Below, in pieces: positions 51,901 to 60,545 of a DNA stretch of 60,562 nt. Within the stretch, counting starts at the first letter, position 1; each line of letters opens with the position of its first letter. Origin of the DNA: Elusimicrobiota bacterium (lineage in GTDB: Bacteria; Elusimicrobiota; Elusimicrobia; UBA1565; UBA9628); the NCBI GenBank assembly GCA_027327915.1, contig DAHVWT010000005.1:1-60562 (forward strand), written 5' to 3'. Under the pieces are notes generated by a model. That model was given only the letters and a program-made list of their open reading frames with translations, did not search any database and was not told the DNA's origin. Both the position numbers and the translations under genes were made by a program.

Positions 51901-52956
51901 ATGCCTCGCCTCCTAGGCATCCTCACCGGGGGAGGAGACTGCCCCGGGCTCAACCCGGCCATCCGGGCCGTGGTTCTTCGCGCCGCGCGCCTGGGCTACG
52001 AATGCCTGGGGATCAAGGACGGCTGGAAAGGAATGATCGAGGGCGCGTCCGTCCCTCTCGGCCTCGCGGAGGTCGAAAACATCGTCGGGGCCGGCGGGAC
52101 GATCCTGGGGACCTCCCGGACGAACCCCTACAAGAAAGAAGGAGGCGTCGAGTCCGTCCTCGCGAATTTCCGCCAGCTGAACCTTGCGGCCGTGGTCGCC
52201 ATGGGCGGCGAGGACACCCTCGGCGTCGCCGCGCGGCTCCACGCCGAGAAAAAATTCCCCGTGGTGGGCGTCCCCAAAACCATGGACAACGACCTTTCCT
52301 CGACCGACTACACCTTCGGCTTCGACTCCGCGGCTTCCGTCGCCATGGACGCGGCGGAACGGCTCAAGGACACGGGACGCAGCCACCATCGCGTCATGGT
52401 TCTCGAGGTCATGGGACGCCACGCGGGCTGGGTGGCTCTCTACGCCGGCCTCGCCGCCGGCGCGGACGCCGTCTTGATCCCGGAGAAGCCCTACGACAAG
52501 GCGGCCCTCATCTCGGCGGTCAAGGCCGCCCACGACCGGAAAAGCTACGCCCTCGTCGTCACCTCGGAGGCGATCGACATGGGCCACGACGAGTCGGAAA
52601 AGCTCGATGAGTTCGGGCACATGATCCTGCGCGAGCGCGGGGTCGGCGAGAAGATCGCGAGGATCATCGAGGCGGCCACCGGCCTTGAAACCCGCGCCGC
52701 CGTCATCGGCCACATCCAGCGCGGCGGCCCCCCGACTCTTTTTGATCGCATCCTGGCGAGCCGCGCCGGCGCCGCGGCCGTCGACTTCGTCCACCATCAG
52801 AAATTCGGCCTGATGGCCTCCTTGCGAGGCGAGAAGATCGTGGGCGTCCCCCTCAAGGAAGCCTCCGGCGCCCTCAAGACGATTCCCCCCGATCTCGCGG
52901 GGCTTTTGGACACCTTCTGCCCCGCGGGCGCGGAAGCGGCGAGCGCCCATGTCTGA
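51901..52956 (+). CDS. pfkA: 6-phosphofructokinase, PPi-type signature
   Basis: A 351-aa phosphofructokinase. The opening GILTGGGDCPGLNPAIRA, MGGEDT (102-106) and PKTMDND (Lys126) carry the Asp/Lys pair that marks PPi-dependent enzymes; ATP-dependent ones have Gly at both sites (GGDGS, PGTIDND). The fructose-6-phosphate region is EVMGRHAGWVALYAG. It could therefore run glycolysis reversibly with pyrophosphate. The track start at 51322 is false; ATG 51901 follows the aldolase stop by 2 nt. The next gene overlaps by 8 nt. Confidence 0.92.
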   Translation: MPRLLGILTGGGDCPGLNPAIRAVVLRAARLGYECLGIKDGWKGMIEGASVPLGLAEVENIVGAGGTILGTSRTNPYKKEGGVESVLANFRQLNLAAVVAMGGEDTLGVAARLHAEKKFPVVGVPKTMDNDLSSTDYTFGFDSAASVAMDAAERLKDTGRSHHRVMVLEVMGRHAGWVALYAGLAAGADAVLIPEKPYDKAALISAVKAAHDRKSYALVVTSEAIDMGHDESEKLDEFGHMILRERGVGEKIARIIEAATGLETRAAVIGHIQRGGPPTLFDRILASRAGAAAVDFVHHQKFGLMASLRGEKIVGVPLKEASGALKTIPPDLAGLLDTFCPAGAEAASAHV

Positions 52957-53515
52957 CAACCGCTCCTTCGAACGCCGCACCGTCCTCGTCAAGCATGGGA
53001 TCCAGTTCAAATACATCGCCCTCATCTTCCTGAGCGTCCTCTGCGCGGCGCTTCTCGTGGGCTTCGAGGTCTATCACGCCTTCGCGAGCGTCCTCATGAG
53101 CGCGAGCCCGGAACTCCTCGTTCAAACGGACGCCTTCCAGTCGGTCCTGGTCGTCAAGATCGCGCTCTACCTGGCCCTCATCCTGTTCATCGCCCTCATG
53201 GTTTCCCATCGCATCGCGGGCCCCATCTACCGCTTCGAGAAAAGCGCCCAGATCATCTCGACGGGCGACCTGACTCACCGCGTGAGCCTGCGCACGGGAG
53301 ACGAGCTCACCGAGCTTCAAGAGGAGTTCAACGGCATGCTCGCGGGACTTCAAAGCCTCCTGCGTCGCGACCGGACTCTGGCCGCCGACTGCGCCCGCCG
53401 GGCCGCTCAACTATTGGAAGAGATCCCGCAAGGAGAGGACCAGCGCCGCCTGCGCGACGAGATCGCCGCTCTGCGGGACGACATCGGCCGGCTCACGCAG
53501 TCCTTTAAAATTTGA
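52949..53515 (+). CDS. Two-helix HAMP-only membrane protein
   Basis: A 188-aa protein. Two membrane helices (about 20-42 and 70-92) enclose a short periplasmic loop. A HAMP domain follows (SHRIAGPIYRFEKSAQIISTGDLTHRVSLRTGDELTELQEEFNGM), then a coiled coil to the end. There is no methyl-accepting or kinase domain, so it is a sensor half without output; it could pair with the receivers upstream through another protein. Overlaps pfkA by 8 nt and the TolC gene by TTGA. Confidence 0.85.
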   Translation: MSDNRSFERRTVLVKHGIQFKYIALIFLSVLCAALLVGFEVYHAFASVLMSASPELLVQTDAFQSVLVVKIALYLALILFIALMVSHRIAGPIYRFEKSAQIISTGDLTHRVSLRTGDELTELQEEFNGMLAGLQSLLRRDRTLAADCARRAAQLLEEIPQGEDQRRLRDEIAALRDDIGRLTQSFKI

Positions 53516-54825
53516 GCTTCTCCACGGTCCGGTCCCGCTCCTTGCGCGCCGGAGCGGCCGGGGTTATCCTTTGTCTATCGTTGGCGGTTGTATGGGCCCA
53601 AATTCCGATCCGCATCATCACCCTCGAGGAAGCCGAGAAGCTCGCCCTCCTCAACGACTCCAAGCTCCTCTCGGCGGAACAAGACGAGCGGATCGCCGAG
53701 GAGCGCGTCAAGCAAGCCAAGTATCTCTTCCTGCCGGAATTGGGCATGCGAGGCGCGGCCACCAGCTATTCCTCCCAGTATCCCTTCGCGACCTCCGCCG
53801 AGTCCGGAAGCCTGCTGCTGTTTCCCAGGGGCTCCGCCTACGGGAACTCGGACGCCCTTTTCGCCGGGATGGGCTATCTCCACATGTCCCTCTATGAAGG
53901 CGGCCGGACCCTCAACACCTTGAAGCTCGCCGAAGCGGCCCTCAAGCAGGCCAAGACCAGGCTCGAATCGTCCCGCCGAGACATTGTTCTGGCCGTGCGC
54001 AGGGGCTTTTACCGGCTGCTGGCTCTCGAGGAAAAAGCGCGCGCGGCGCGGGAGGCCCTCAAGGAAGCGGAGACCATCGACAAGCGTGCGGCGATGGGGC
54101 CCGCGGATGAAATCGACGCGGAAGGGACCATCGAGCGCCTGCGCGAAAAGACGGAGGACGCCGCCCACCAGGAACGCCTGGAGCGCCTGTCTTTTCTCAA
54201 GGTTCTCAACCTCGAACTCGACACCCCCTTCGAGCTCAAGGGCCGACTCCAGGAGAATCCCGCCCCGCCCGAGATCAGCAAGGCCCTTCTCTGGGCGCTC
54301 GAATCCCGTCCGGAACTCCAGGCCGAAAGCTACAAAGCCCAGATGGACGTCATTTCGGTCAATCTCGCTCAGGCCCGCCGCAGCCCCACCGTCTTCCTAG
54401 ACGGCGATTACGGCGTCGTCAATCAATCCAACCAAATTCAAGCCATCACCCAGACCAACTGGGACGCGACCTTGGGCGTCAAAATCCCCATCGCCTACGA
54501 CTACCTAAGCCAGCTCAGCCAGAAAAGGGCCGAGCAGCGGCAAGGGGAGCTCAAGCGCTCGGAGCTCGAGGACCAAGTCCGGCTCGAGGTCCGCAACACT
54601 CACGAGAGCTTCTCCTATTGGCAAAAAGAAGTCCCGCGGATACGCGCCCGCTACGAGAAGATCGCCGCGGCCCTGCGCGCGCTCGCGCCGAAGCTCGGAG
54701 CTCTTCGCAGGCTTAAGGCGGTGGAAAGTCTCCTCGATCTCAAATTCTCGCTTCTTGACGCCCTGGCGGCGGCGACGACGGCGCGGGCGGAGCTGGCGCG
54801 GGCCGTCGGCCGGGAGATTCAATGA
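53512..54825 (+). CDS. TolC-family outer-membrane efflux channel
   Basis: A 437-aa protein. A signal peptide (AAGVILCLSLAVVWAQ) precedes two OEP repeats with long amphipathic helices, beginning ITLEEAEKLALLNDSKLLSAEQ and the second near ALLWALESRPELQAESYKAQ. These channels connect inner-membrane exporters to the outside; no pump or adaptor is next to it. TTG 53512 overlapping the HAMP stop is the best start available, since no ATG lies before the signal peptide. Confidence 0.87.
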   Translation: MSFSTVRSRSLRAGAAGVILCLSLAVVWAQIPIRIITLEEAEKLALLNDSKLLSAEQDERIAEERVKQAKYLFLPELGMRGAATSYSSQYPFATSAESGSLLLFPRGSAYGNSDALFAGMGYLHMSLYEGGRTLNTLKLAEAALKQAKTRLESSRRDIVLAVRRGFYRLLALEEKARAAREALKEAETIDKRAAMGPADEIDAEGTIERLREKTEDAAHQERLERLSFLKVLNLELDTPFELKGRLQENPAPPEISKALLWALESRPELQAESYKAQMDVISVNLAQARRSPTVFLDGDYGVVNQSNQIQAITQTNWDATLGVKIPIAYDYLSQLSQKRAEQRQGELKRSELEDQVRLEVRNTHESFSYWQKEVPRIRARYEKIAAALRALAPKLGALRRLKAVESLLDLKFSLLDALAAATTARAELARAVGREIQ

Positions 54826-55826
54826 GAGCCCCCGGCCGACGTCTCGCCGCCTTGGCCGCCGCGGCCGCTTTTGCAGCCCTTGCCGTCTCCGCCCCGGCCC
54901 AGCCGGACCTTTCCTCGGACGGCCTCCTTCGCGATCATCTCTGGTCGGAGCTCACGGCCCTTCCCAAAGGCCGCCGCCCCGTCGTGGGCCTGGCTCTCTC
55001 CGGAGGCGCGGCGCGGGCCGCGGCCCATACGGGAGTGCTCACCGTGCTGACCCGAGCCCGATTTCCGATCGACGTCGTCGCCGGGACGTCCATGGGGGCC
55101 ATCATCGGCGCGCTCTACGCGGCGGGGGATCCGCCGAGCCGGCTGCGGGCGATCATGCGGTCGATAACCATCGAGACCGGCACCAATTGGGGCGCCATGA
55201 GCCTGTTGCGGCTCGTCCTGGGGCAAAAGCCCCTGACCAACCGGAAAACCGAGGAGGCTCTTATCCGGGAGTTCGGCCCCAAGCGCTTCGAGGACCTCGC
55301 CAAGCCCTTCGCCTGCGTCGCGATGGACCTCGACTCGGGCGAGAAGATCATCTTCCGCGACGGCCCCGTCACGAGAGCCGTGCGCGCGAGTTCGAGCCTC
55401 CCCGGCATCATCGAGCCGGTCGAATATCGACAGCGCTTTCTCGTGGACGGCGGCGTCATCGACGATGTTCCCGTGGACGCCGCGAAGCTGCTCGGCGCCC
55501 AGTGGGTCCTGGCGAGCGTCACCGAGAGCGATTTCACCCGCTCCCGGCCTCGCACCGCCCTCCAGAGCCTTCAGCAGGTTCTCGACATACGCGGCTCGAT
55601 CCTCGCGCGCGAGCAGATCCAGGAGGCGAACTTCGTCATCGATTCCGCCGTGGGAGCCATCCCCTTTTACGACGCCTCCAAAATTCCCGAGGCGATCGAC
55701 GCCGGCATCGTCGCGGCCCAACAGCGGCTTCCGGCCGCCGAGGAGCGGCTCATCCTGTCGTCCTTGCCATGGCTCCTCAAGGACGCCGGCTCGGCGCCGC
55801 CGGCCGCCGAGATCGTCAGGAAATAG
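54822..55826 (+). CDS. Exported patatin-like phospholipase
   Basis: A 334-aa protein. A signal peptide (AALAAAAAFAALAVSAPAQ) precedes the patatin domain. The oxyanion segment GLALSGGAARAAAHTGVL has the Arg, the nucleophile is Ser90 in GTSMGAIIG and the Asp is in VDGGVIDDVPV. This is a complete catalytic dyad. Probably periplasmic, acting on membrane lipids. Starts by ATGA overlap with the TolC gene. Confidence 0.9.
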   Translation: MRAPGRRLAALAAAAAFAALAVSAPAQPDLSSDGLLRDHLWSELTALPKGRRPVVGLALSGGAARAAAHTGVLTVLTRARFPIDVVAGTSMGAIIGALYAAGDPPSRLRAIMRSITIETGTNWGAMSLLRLVLGQKPLTNRKTEEALIREFGPKRFEDLAKPFACVAMDLDSGEKIIFRDGPVTRAVRASSSLPGIIEPVEYRQRFLVDGGVIDDVPVDAAKLLGAQWVLASVTESDFTRSRPRTALQSLQQVLDIRGSILAREQIQEANFVIDSAVGAIPFYDASKIPEAIDAGIVAAQQRLPAAEERLILSSLPWLLKDAGSAPPAAEIVRK

Positions 55827-55828
55827 AA

Positions 55829-56842
55829 ATGCGGACTTCCCTCGCCGATCAATCCCGCCCTTCCCTCCCTCCTCGAGGAGGCGCGTGGGGGTGGGGGGCG
55901 ATCGCGGCGATTGTCCTTTTATTCAACGCTTCCCCGGCCGCCGCGTTCTGGCCGCGGCGCGCGAGAGATCCCTTGAAGGACGTTGCCGCCCTTTTTGCCG
56001 CGAAGGACTACGAAGACGTCCTCAAGATCGTCACTCCCGGATTCATCGACAATCTCAAATCCAGGGATGCCGCCAAGGCGCAATGGTTTCGGGCCGAAAG
56101 CTTTGCGGAGTTGGGACGCTCCGCCCGGGCGCTGAGCGTCTTCGAGCTCGCCACCAAGCTCTACCCTCGCGATCAGAGGCTTCAACTCGGCTTCGCCGAG
56201 CTTCTGCGCGGCTCGGATCTCCCGGATCTGGCCCGGCCCGTGTTTGAAGGCGTCCTCAAGAACGCCCCCAACTCCGCCGAGGCGCGCCTGGGGCTGGCGA
56301 AAACGCAGCAGGCCCTTGGATATTACGGTCGCAGCGCCGACAATTGCCGCCTCGCCCTCAAAGACCCCTCCCAGGCTCGAAACCCCGATGTCTGGAGGCT
56401 CTACGCCGAGGTTCTCTCGGAATCGGGACGTTTCGATGAGGCGAAAGCGGCCGTTGAAAAGGCCCTGGCTCTCCGCCAGGACGCCTCCACGCTCCTCGAC
56501 CTGGCGCTCATCCAGCGCTCCCGCGGCCGCCTCCAAGAGGCCATCGCCGCCCTGCGGGAAGCCCGCGGGCGCCGGAACGCCGACCCCGCCCTGGGTCGGG
56601 CCCTGGGTCTCTGGCTGCTCGAGGACCACAAGGCGCCCGAGGCCCTCCGGGAAGCGCGAAAACTCCTCAAAACGGATCCGCGCGACTCCTTGGCCCTCTG
56701 GGTCGCCGCCATGGCGGATAAAAGCCTCGGACATCTCGGGGCGGCGCGCCGGGAGCTCCAGCTCGCCGCGTCCTTCGGCAAAAAGACGCCCTTTGTGGCC
56801 TCCATATCCAAAAAGATTCTTAAGGAGTGGGGCGACCGTTGA
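55829..56842 (+). CDS. Exported TPR-repeat protein
   Basis: A 337-aa protein with a signal-like segment (GWGAIAAIVLLFNASPAAAF) and then tandem TPR-like helical hairpins (AKAQWFRAESFAELGRSARALSVFELA; VWRLYAEVLSESGRFDEAKAAVEKALAL). TPRs mediate protein binding; partners are unknown. The track start at 54755 is a false extension in another frame of the patatin gene; ATG 55829 follows the patatin stop by 2 nt. Overlaps dapF by TTGA. Confidence 0.85.
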   Translation: MRTSLADQSRPSLPPRGGAWGWGAIAAIVLLFNASPAAAFWPRRARDPLKDVAALFAAKDYEDVLKIVTPGFIDNLKSRDAAKAQWFRAESFAELGRSARALSVFELATKLYPRDQRLQLGFAELLRGSDLPDLARPVFEGVLKNAPNSAEARLGLAKTQQALGYYGRSADNCRLALKDPSQARNPDVWRLYAEVLSESGRFDEAKAAVEKALALRQDASTLLDLALIQRSRGRLQEAIAALREARGRRNADPALGRALGLWLLEDHKAPEALREARKLLKTDPRDSLALWVAAMADKSLGHLGAARRELQLAASFGKKTPFVASISKKILKEWGDR

Positions 56843-57660
56843 CACTGCGATTCGCCAAGATGTCCGGGGCCGGCAACGACTTCATCCTCCTCGACGCCGC
56901 CCTCCGGCAAAACGGACACCCCATTCCGGCGCGGTTGGGGCTCGCGGCCCTGGCGAAGCGGCTTTGCGACCGGCGCGAGGGAATCGGCGGGGATGGACTC
57001 ATCCATTTAAGCCTCAGCGGGCGCGGCGCGCCGCGCATGCGTTATTTCAACGCCGACGGCTCCGAGGCCTTCTGCGGCAACGGCGCGCGCTGCTCGGCGT
57101 GGTGGGCGCGCCAAAGCGGCCGCACGAAGACCCGCGAATTCACCCTGCTCACCCTGGCCGGAGAGCTGCGGGCCCGGATCGTGGGGCGCGAGCGCGTCGC
57201 GATCCGGATGCCCGTTGTCGGCGCCGTGTCCGGACCGCGCAACCTCTTGATCGGCGGCCGCCGCCTCGCGGTCTACTCGGTCAACACGGGAGTCCCCCAC
57301 GCGGTCGTCGAAGCCGCCGATTTGAGCCGGTTTCCCGTCCATGAGATCGGCCGCGCCCTCAGGCGCCATCCCCTGTTCAAGCCGGAGGGAACGAACGCCG
57401 ACTTCGTCGCCTTCGGACGCCGGGAAATCGCCTTGCGCACCTACGAGCGGGGCGTCGAGGACGAGACGCTCGCCTGCGGGACGGGCGCGGCCGCCGCGGC
57501 GCTGGTCGGTCTCCATCTCGAAAAATGCCGCCCCCCCGTCTCCGTCCGCGTCAAAAGCGGGGCCCGTCTTCGGGTCCATTTCGGGACAGAGGGCGATCCC
57601 GCCGCGTTGTGGCTTGAAGGCCCGGCGCGGACCGTTTATCAAGGAAGCATCCGCCTGTGA
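56839..57660 (+). CDS. dapF: Diaminopimelate epimerase
   Basis: About 273 aa, converting LL- to meso-diaminopimelate for lysine and peptidoglycan. The two catalytic cysteines are Cys79 (NADGSEAFCGNGAR) and Cys213 (LACGTGAAAAA). The opening LRFAKMSGAGNDFILLD is typical. TTG 56839 is preferred over the GTG at 56827: it has AAGGAG 11 nt upstream, gives the normal N-terminus and overlaps the TPR stop. dapA follows with GTGA overlap. Confidence 0.95.
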   Translation: MTLRFAKMSGAGNDFILLDAALRQNGHPIPARLGLAALAKRLCDRREGIGGDGLIHLSLSGRGAPRMRYFNADGSEAFCGNGARCSAWWARQSGRTKTREFTLLTLAGELRARIVGRERVAIRMPVVGAVSGPRNLLIGGRRLAVYSVNTGVPHAVVEAADLSRFPVHEIGRALRRHPLFKPEGTNADFVAFGRREIALRTYERGVEDETLACGTGAAAAALVGLHLEKCRPPVSVRVKSGARLRVHFGTEGDPAALWLEGPARTVYQGSIRL

Positions 57661-58607
57661 GCGCCCGCCGGATGCCCACGCCCCTCGCCGGCGTCTTTAC
57701 CGCGCTCGCGACGCCGTTTCGATCCGACTTCTCCCTCGACCTCCCCGCTTTCCGCCGGCTGATGCGCCGGCAGGCCGCCGGAGGCGTGGCGGGAGTCGTG
57801 ATCGGCGGCTCGACGGGAGAGGGGAGCGCGCTTGAACCCGAGGAGCTGTCGGCCCTCATCCGCGCCGCCGTCGCGCAAGCCGGAGACAGGCTCCTCGTGA
57901 TCGCCGGGGTGGGCGTCAACAACACGGCGGCGGCCGTCCGGCTCGCGAAAAGAGCCCAGTCCGCGGGAGCGCGGGCGCTTCTTGTCACCGCTCCTTCCTA
58001 TAATAAGCCGCCCCAGCGCGGCATCGTCGCCCATTACTCCTCCATCTCCAGGGCCACTCGGATTCCGATCATCGTCTACAACATTCCAGGCCGGACGGCG
58101 GTCAACATCGAGCCCGAGACGGCGGCCCGCATGGCCCGGGAGATTCCCCGCATCGTCGCCGTCAAGGAATCCTCGGGAAGCCTCGATCAGGCAAGCGAGA
58201 TCCTGCGCCTCGCGCCGCCCGGCTTTTCCCTGCTCGCGGGAGACGACTCCCTGATCCTCCCCATGCTCTCCATCGGCGCCCGCGGGGCGGTGAGCGTCCT
58301 GTCCAATCTCGCGCCGGAAAGCGTCGTGGAGCTTTATCGGGCGGCGCTCGGCGACGACTTCAGGCGGGCGCGCGAGCTCCATCTCGGGATGCTTCCCGCC
58401 GTCAAGGCCCTCTATTTGGAGTCAAACCCAATCCCTCTCAAGGCCGCCCTGGCCTTGAGGGGTCTTTCCAGGGACGTCCTGCGTCCGCCGCTCGTCCCCC
58501 TCTCCGCCGAGAAGCGCGCGCTTCTCAAGGCGCTTGGATCTGGGCCCTTCGGCCCATACATCCTCCACCCGAAAGACACTTACGCTTCGGAGAAGTCCGT
58601 GATATGA
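57657..58607 (+). CDS. dapA: 4-hydroxy-tetrahydrodipicolinate synthase
   Basis: A 316-aa class I aldolase condensing pyruvate and aspartate semialdehyde, the first step of the lysine/DAP pathway. The Schiff-base lysine is about residue 170 (IVAVKESSG), the catalytic Tyr is in IVYNIPGRT, and the substrate loop is GGSTGEGSALEPEE. GTG 57657 overlaps dapF; ATG 57672 is the alternative. Last gene of a run that began near 49573. Confidence 0.95.
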   Translation: MSARRMPTPLAGVFTALATPFRSDFSLDLPAFRRLMRRQAAGGVAGVVIGGSTGEGSALEPEELSALIRAAVAQAGDRLLVIAGVGVNNTAAAVRLAKRAQSAGARALLVTAPSYNKPPQRGIVAHYSSISRATRIPIIVYNIPGRTAVNIEPETAARMAREIPRIVAVKESSGSLDQASEILRLAPPGFSLLAGDDSLILPMLSIGARGAVSVLSNLAPESVVELYRAALGDDFRRARELHLGMLPAVKALYLESNPIPLKAALALRGLSRDVLRPPLVPLSAEKRALLKALGSGPFGPYILHPKDTYASEKSVI

Positions 58608-58608
58608 T
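58600..58608 (+). promoter_or_regulatory. Extended -10 of the secreted-protein gene
   Basis: TGATATGAT (TGn-TATGAT) spans the dapA stop, 54 nt before the ATG at 58663. The -35 region (TTACGC at 17 nt) is weak. Confidence 0.5.
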
Positions 58609-58662
58609 ACATGCGGTTGTGGTGGAAATAAGCGAAGTCGATTCAGCGTGGAGACAATCGGA

Positions 58663-59289
58663 ATGAAAAAGGCTCTCTTGACGGTTCTGGCGGTGACGAT
58701 CAACGCGAGTTTCGGCTGGGCGGGCGGCAGCCTGGAAAGCGCTGCGGTAGGCGCCTCGGACGCGATGCGCGCGGCGGCTCGGGCCAAAATCACGCCCCCC
58801 GCCGGCCTCATTTCCGCCTCGCCGGCGCCAACAAACCCGGTCGTCCCCCTCCCGCCACGGCGGGACGCGTTGATTAGCGCCGCCCAACTCCGGCGGCTCG
58901 CCACCGTCGCGGCTGAGATCTATAACAAGCAAGGCCGCCCGCGGTCTGCCGGCTGGTATTGCGTGAACGCCGACGACGTCGAGATGACGGGCCGAGCGAC
59001 CGACGCGCAGCACTGCATCAGGGTCACCGGCGACGTGGAAGGAAATAATTATAGATTCTCAACCGCCGAAATAAAGTTCGAAGTCTATGGCGACGGCGTT
59101 ACCCGCTTCTTCGGCATTCCGACAGGCCAGGAAAGAGTCCTCCTTGCCGCCGACTCCTGCGTTGTTCACGGGAACGGCTCGATTGACGGCATCGCCGGCC
59201 AAAAGACGTTTGATAACGTATCCATGCCCGATCTGAACAGCGTCCTCGCCAACGAAATCAACTTTTGGCTCAATTACAACAAAAGCTGA
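58663..59289 (+). CDS. Hypothetical secreted protein
   Basis: A 208-aa protein with a clear signal peptide (MKKALLTVLAVTINASFGWA). The mature part has a Pro/Ala-rich linker and then a beta-rich domain with three cysteines (GWYCVNADD, AQHCIRVTG, AADSCVVHG). No family is recognised. The GTG at 58648 is the track start; ATG 58663 with GGAG upstream and directly at the signal peptide is preferred. Own promoter. Confidence 0.8.
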   Translation: MKKALLTVLAVTINASFGWAGGSLESAAVGASDAMRAAARAKITPPAGLISASPAPTNPVVPLPPRRDALISAAQLRRLATVAAEIYNKQGRPRSAGWYCVNADDVEMTGRATDAQHCIRVTGDVEGNNYRFSTAEIKFEVYGDGVTRFFGIPTGQERVLLAADSCVVHGNGSIDGIAGQKTFDNVSMPDLNSVLANEINFWLNYNKS

Positions 59290-59348
59290 TATAGACGAGC
59301 CTGTCAATTAACCCGTCACGAGGAGCCAGGCCTTAAAGGGCCGTCCCT

Positions 59349-59377
59349 GGAAAATCGGTGACACCATGCCTATTTCC
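59349..59377. repeat. REP-like palindrome between convergent genes
   Basis: GGAAAATCGGTGACACCATGCCTATTTCC: outer GGAAA/TTTCC arms and an inner GGTG-A-CACC. It lies between the ends of two convergent genes. The form recalls REP elements mobilised by Y1-type (RAYT) transposases, but only one copy was noticed in the window. Confidence 0.4.
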
Positions 59378-59394
59378 GACGGCCGCGGGGTAGT

Positions 59395-60261
59395 TCAACT
59401 GCCGCGCGGGGCGCCCGGAGGAACCGCGAGGGCACGGTCCAGGAATCGAATGAGGCGGGGACGGAACTTCGCGCCGTGGACCGTGAAAGCCTGGACGTGG
59501 CGTCCCCCAGGGACGGTCCAGAGCTCCTTGGGGGACCGCGCCGCCTCATAAAGCCTGGCCCCCTCCGCGTAGGGGACGATTTTGTCGGAACTGCCGTGGA
59601 CGATGAGCACCGGCACGTGCGGCAGGAGCCGGATCATCCGGGAGGGGCGGTAGCGGTCGGAGACAAGAAAAGACAGCGGCCAGCGGATGGGACAGGTGAG
59701 CCAAAACTCGGAAAGCTTCTCTCTGGCGATCGAACGGTAGGAAGCGAATGGGGATTCAAGGACGACGGCCCGGACGCCATTGGGCGAAAGGGCCGCCGCC
59801 GCGACCGCGATTGCGGCCCCCAAGCTTTGGCCGAAGACGATGATTTTCTCCGGATTCACGTCGGGCCGCCCTCGGACATAACGCAGGGAGGCGACGGCGT
59901 CTTCGACGGCACCCGACTCGGACGGCCTTCCCTTAGAAGCGCCGTAGCCGCGGTAATCCAGAATAAAAACGTTGAAGCCTTCCCGCGCGAGCCACGCGGA
60001 AAACCCCCATTGCGAGGTTATGTTGCCGCCGTTTCCGTGGAAGTGAACGACCGTCGCCTTGGCGGGATGGATCGGAGAATGAAAAAAGATGCCCGTGATG
60101 AGCGTCCCATCCGCGGACTTAAGCCGCGGCGTATCGTAGGCAAGCCCGAACCTCTCCGGCCGGTCATGGATTCTTCGGTCGGGATAAAAAAAGAGACGGG
60201 TGCACCCCGAAACAAAGATAGCGCTGACGGAAACGGCCGCCACGGAGCGCGTCAAGTTCAT
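59395..60261 (-). CDS. Lipoprotein alpha/beta hydrolase
   Basis: A 288-aa hydrolase. The N-terminus SAIFVSGC is a lipobox, so it is probably a lipoprotein. The oxyanion motif HFHGNGGN, the nucleophile in FGQSLGAA, the Asp in SSDKIVP and the His in PGGRHVQAF complete the fold of the BEM46/ABHD13-like serine hydrolases. Substrate unknown. Starts with ATGA overlap on the preceding short gene. Confidence 0.88.
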   Translation of the reverse strand: MNLTRSVAAVSVSAIFVSGCTRLFFYPDRRIHDRPERFGLAYDTPRLKSADGTLITGIFFHSPIHPAKATVVHFHGNGGNITSQWGFSAWLAREGFNVFILDYRGYGASKGRPSESGAVEDAVASLRYVRGRPDVNPEKIIVFGQSLGAAIAVAAAALSPNGVRAVVLESPFASYRSIAREKLSEFWLTCPIRWPLSFLVSDRYRPSRMIRLLPHVPVLIVHGSSDKIVPYAEGARLYEAARSPKELWTVPGGRHVQAFTVHGAKFRPRLIRFLDRALAVPPGAPRGS

Positions 60262-60545
60262 CTGAAGGGGTTGAGGTAGCGCAAAAAACTCAGCTTGACT
60301 TCCCTGTAGAGCCCACGGCGGTCGACCATGACCCTCAGGGCGCTATTCGTGTTTAATTCATAGGAACTCTCGAAGAGGGCTTTCCAGTCGGGGCGTCGGT
60401 CGCCAGCGACGTAGCCAAAATCGTCGCCCTCGATTTTCACGCGCAGCCTTCCGCCCAGGCTCGCGACAATCCCGGCCTTGCCACCAAAGCCCAGCCGAAA
60501 GGAATCCATGAAAACTTCGCCGACGCCGGCATCCGGCTCAGCCAT
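60258..60545 (-). CDS. Short protein, possibly truncated by the right edge
   Basis: A 95-aa frame beginning MAEPDAGVGEVFMDSF and ending SFLRYLNPFR, coupled by ATGA to the hydrolase gene. No stop occurs between this ATG and the window edge, so the real start may lie outside. The sequence has alternating strands (AGIVASLGGRLRVKIEGDDFGYVAG) but no recognised family. Confidence 0.55.
   Translation of the reverse strand: MAEPDAGVGEVFMDSFRLGFGGKAGIVASLGGRLRVKIEGDDFGYVAGDRRPDWKALFESSYELNTNSALRVMVDRRGLYREVKLSFLRYLNPFR

Noticed and set aside
54755-55828. N-terminal extension of the TPR gene
   Set aside because: It runs out of frame through the patatin gene; the signal peptide and ATG at 55829 give the real start.
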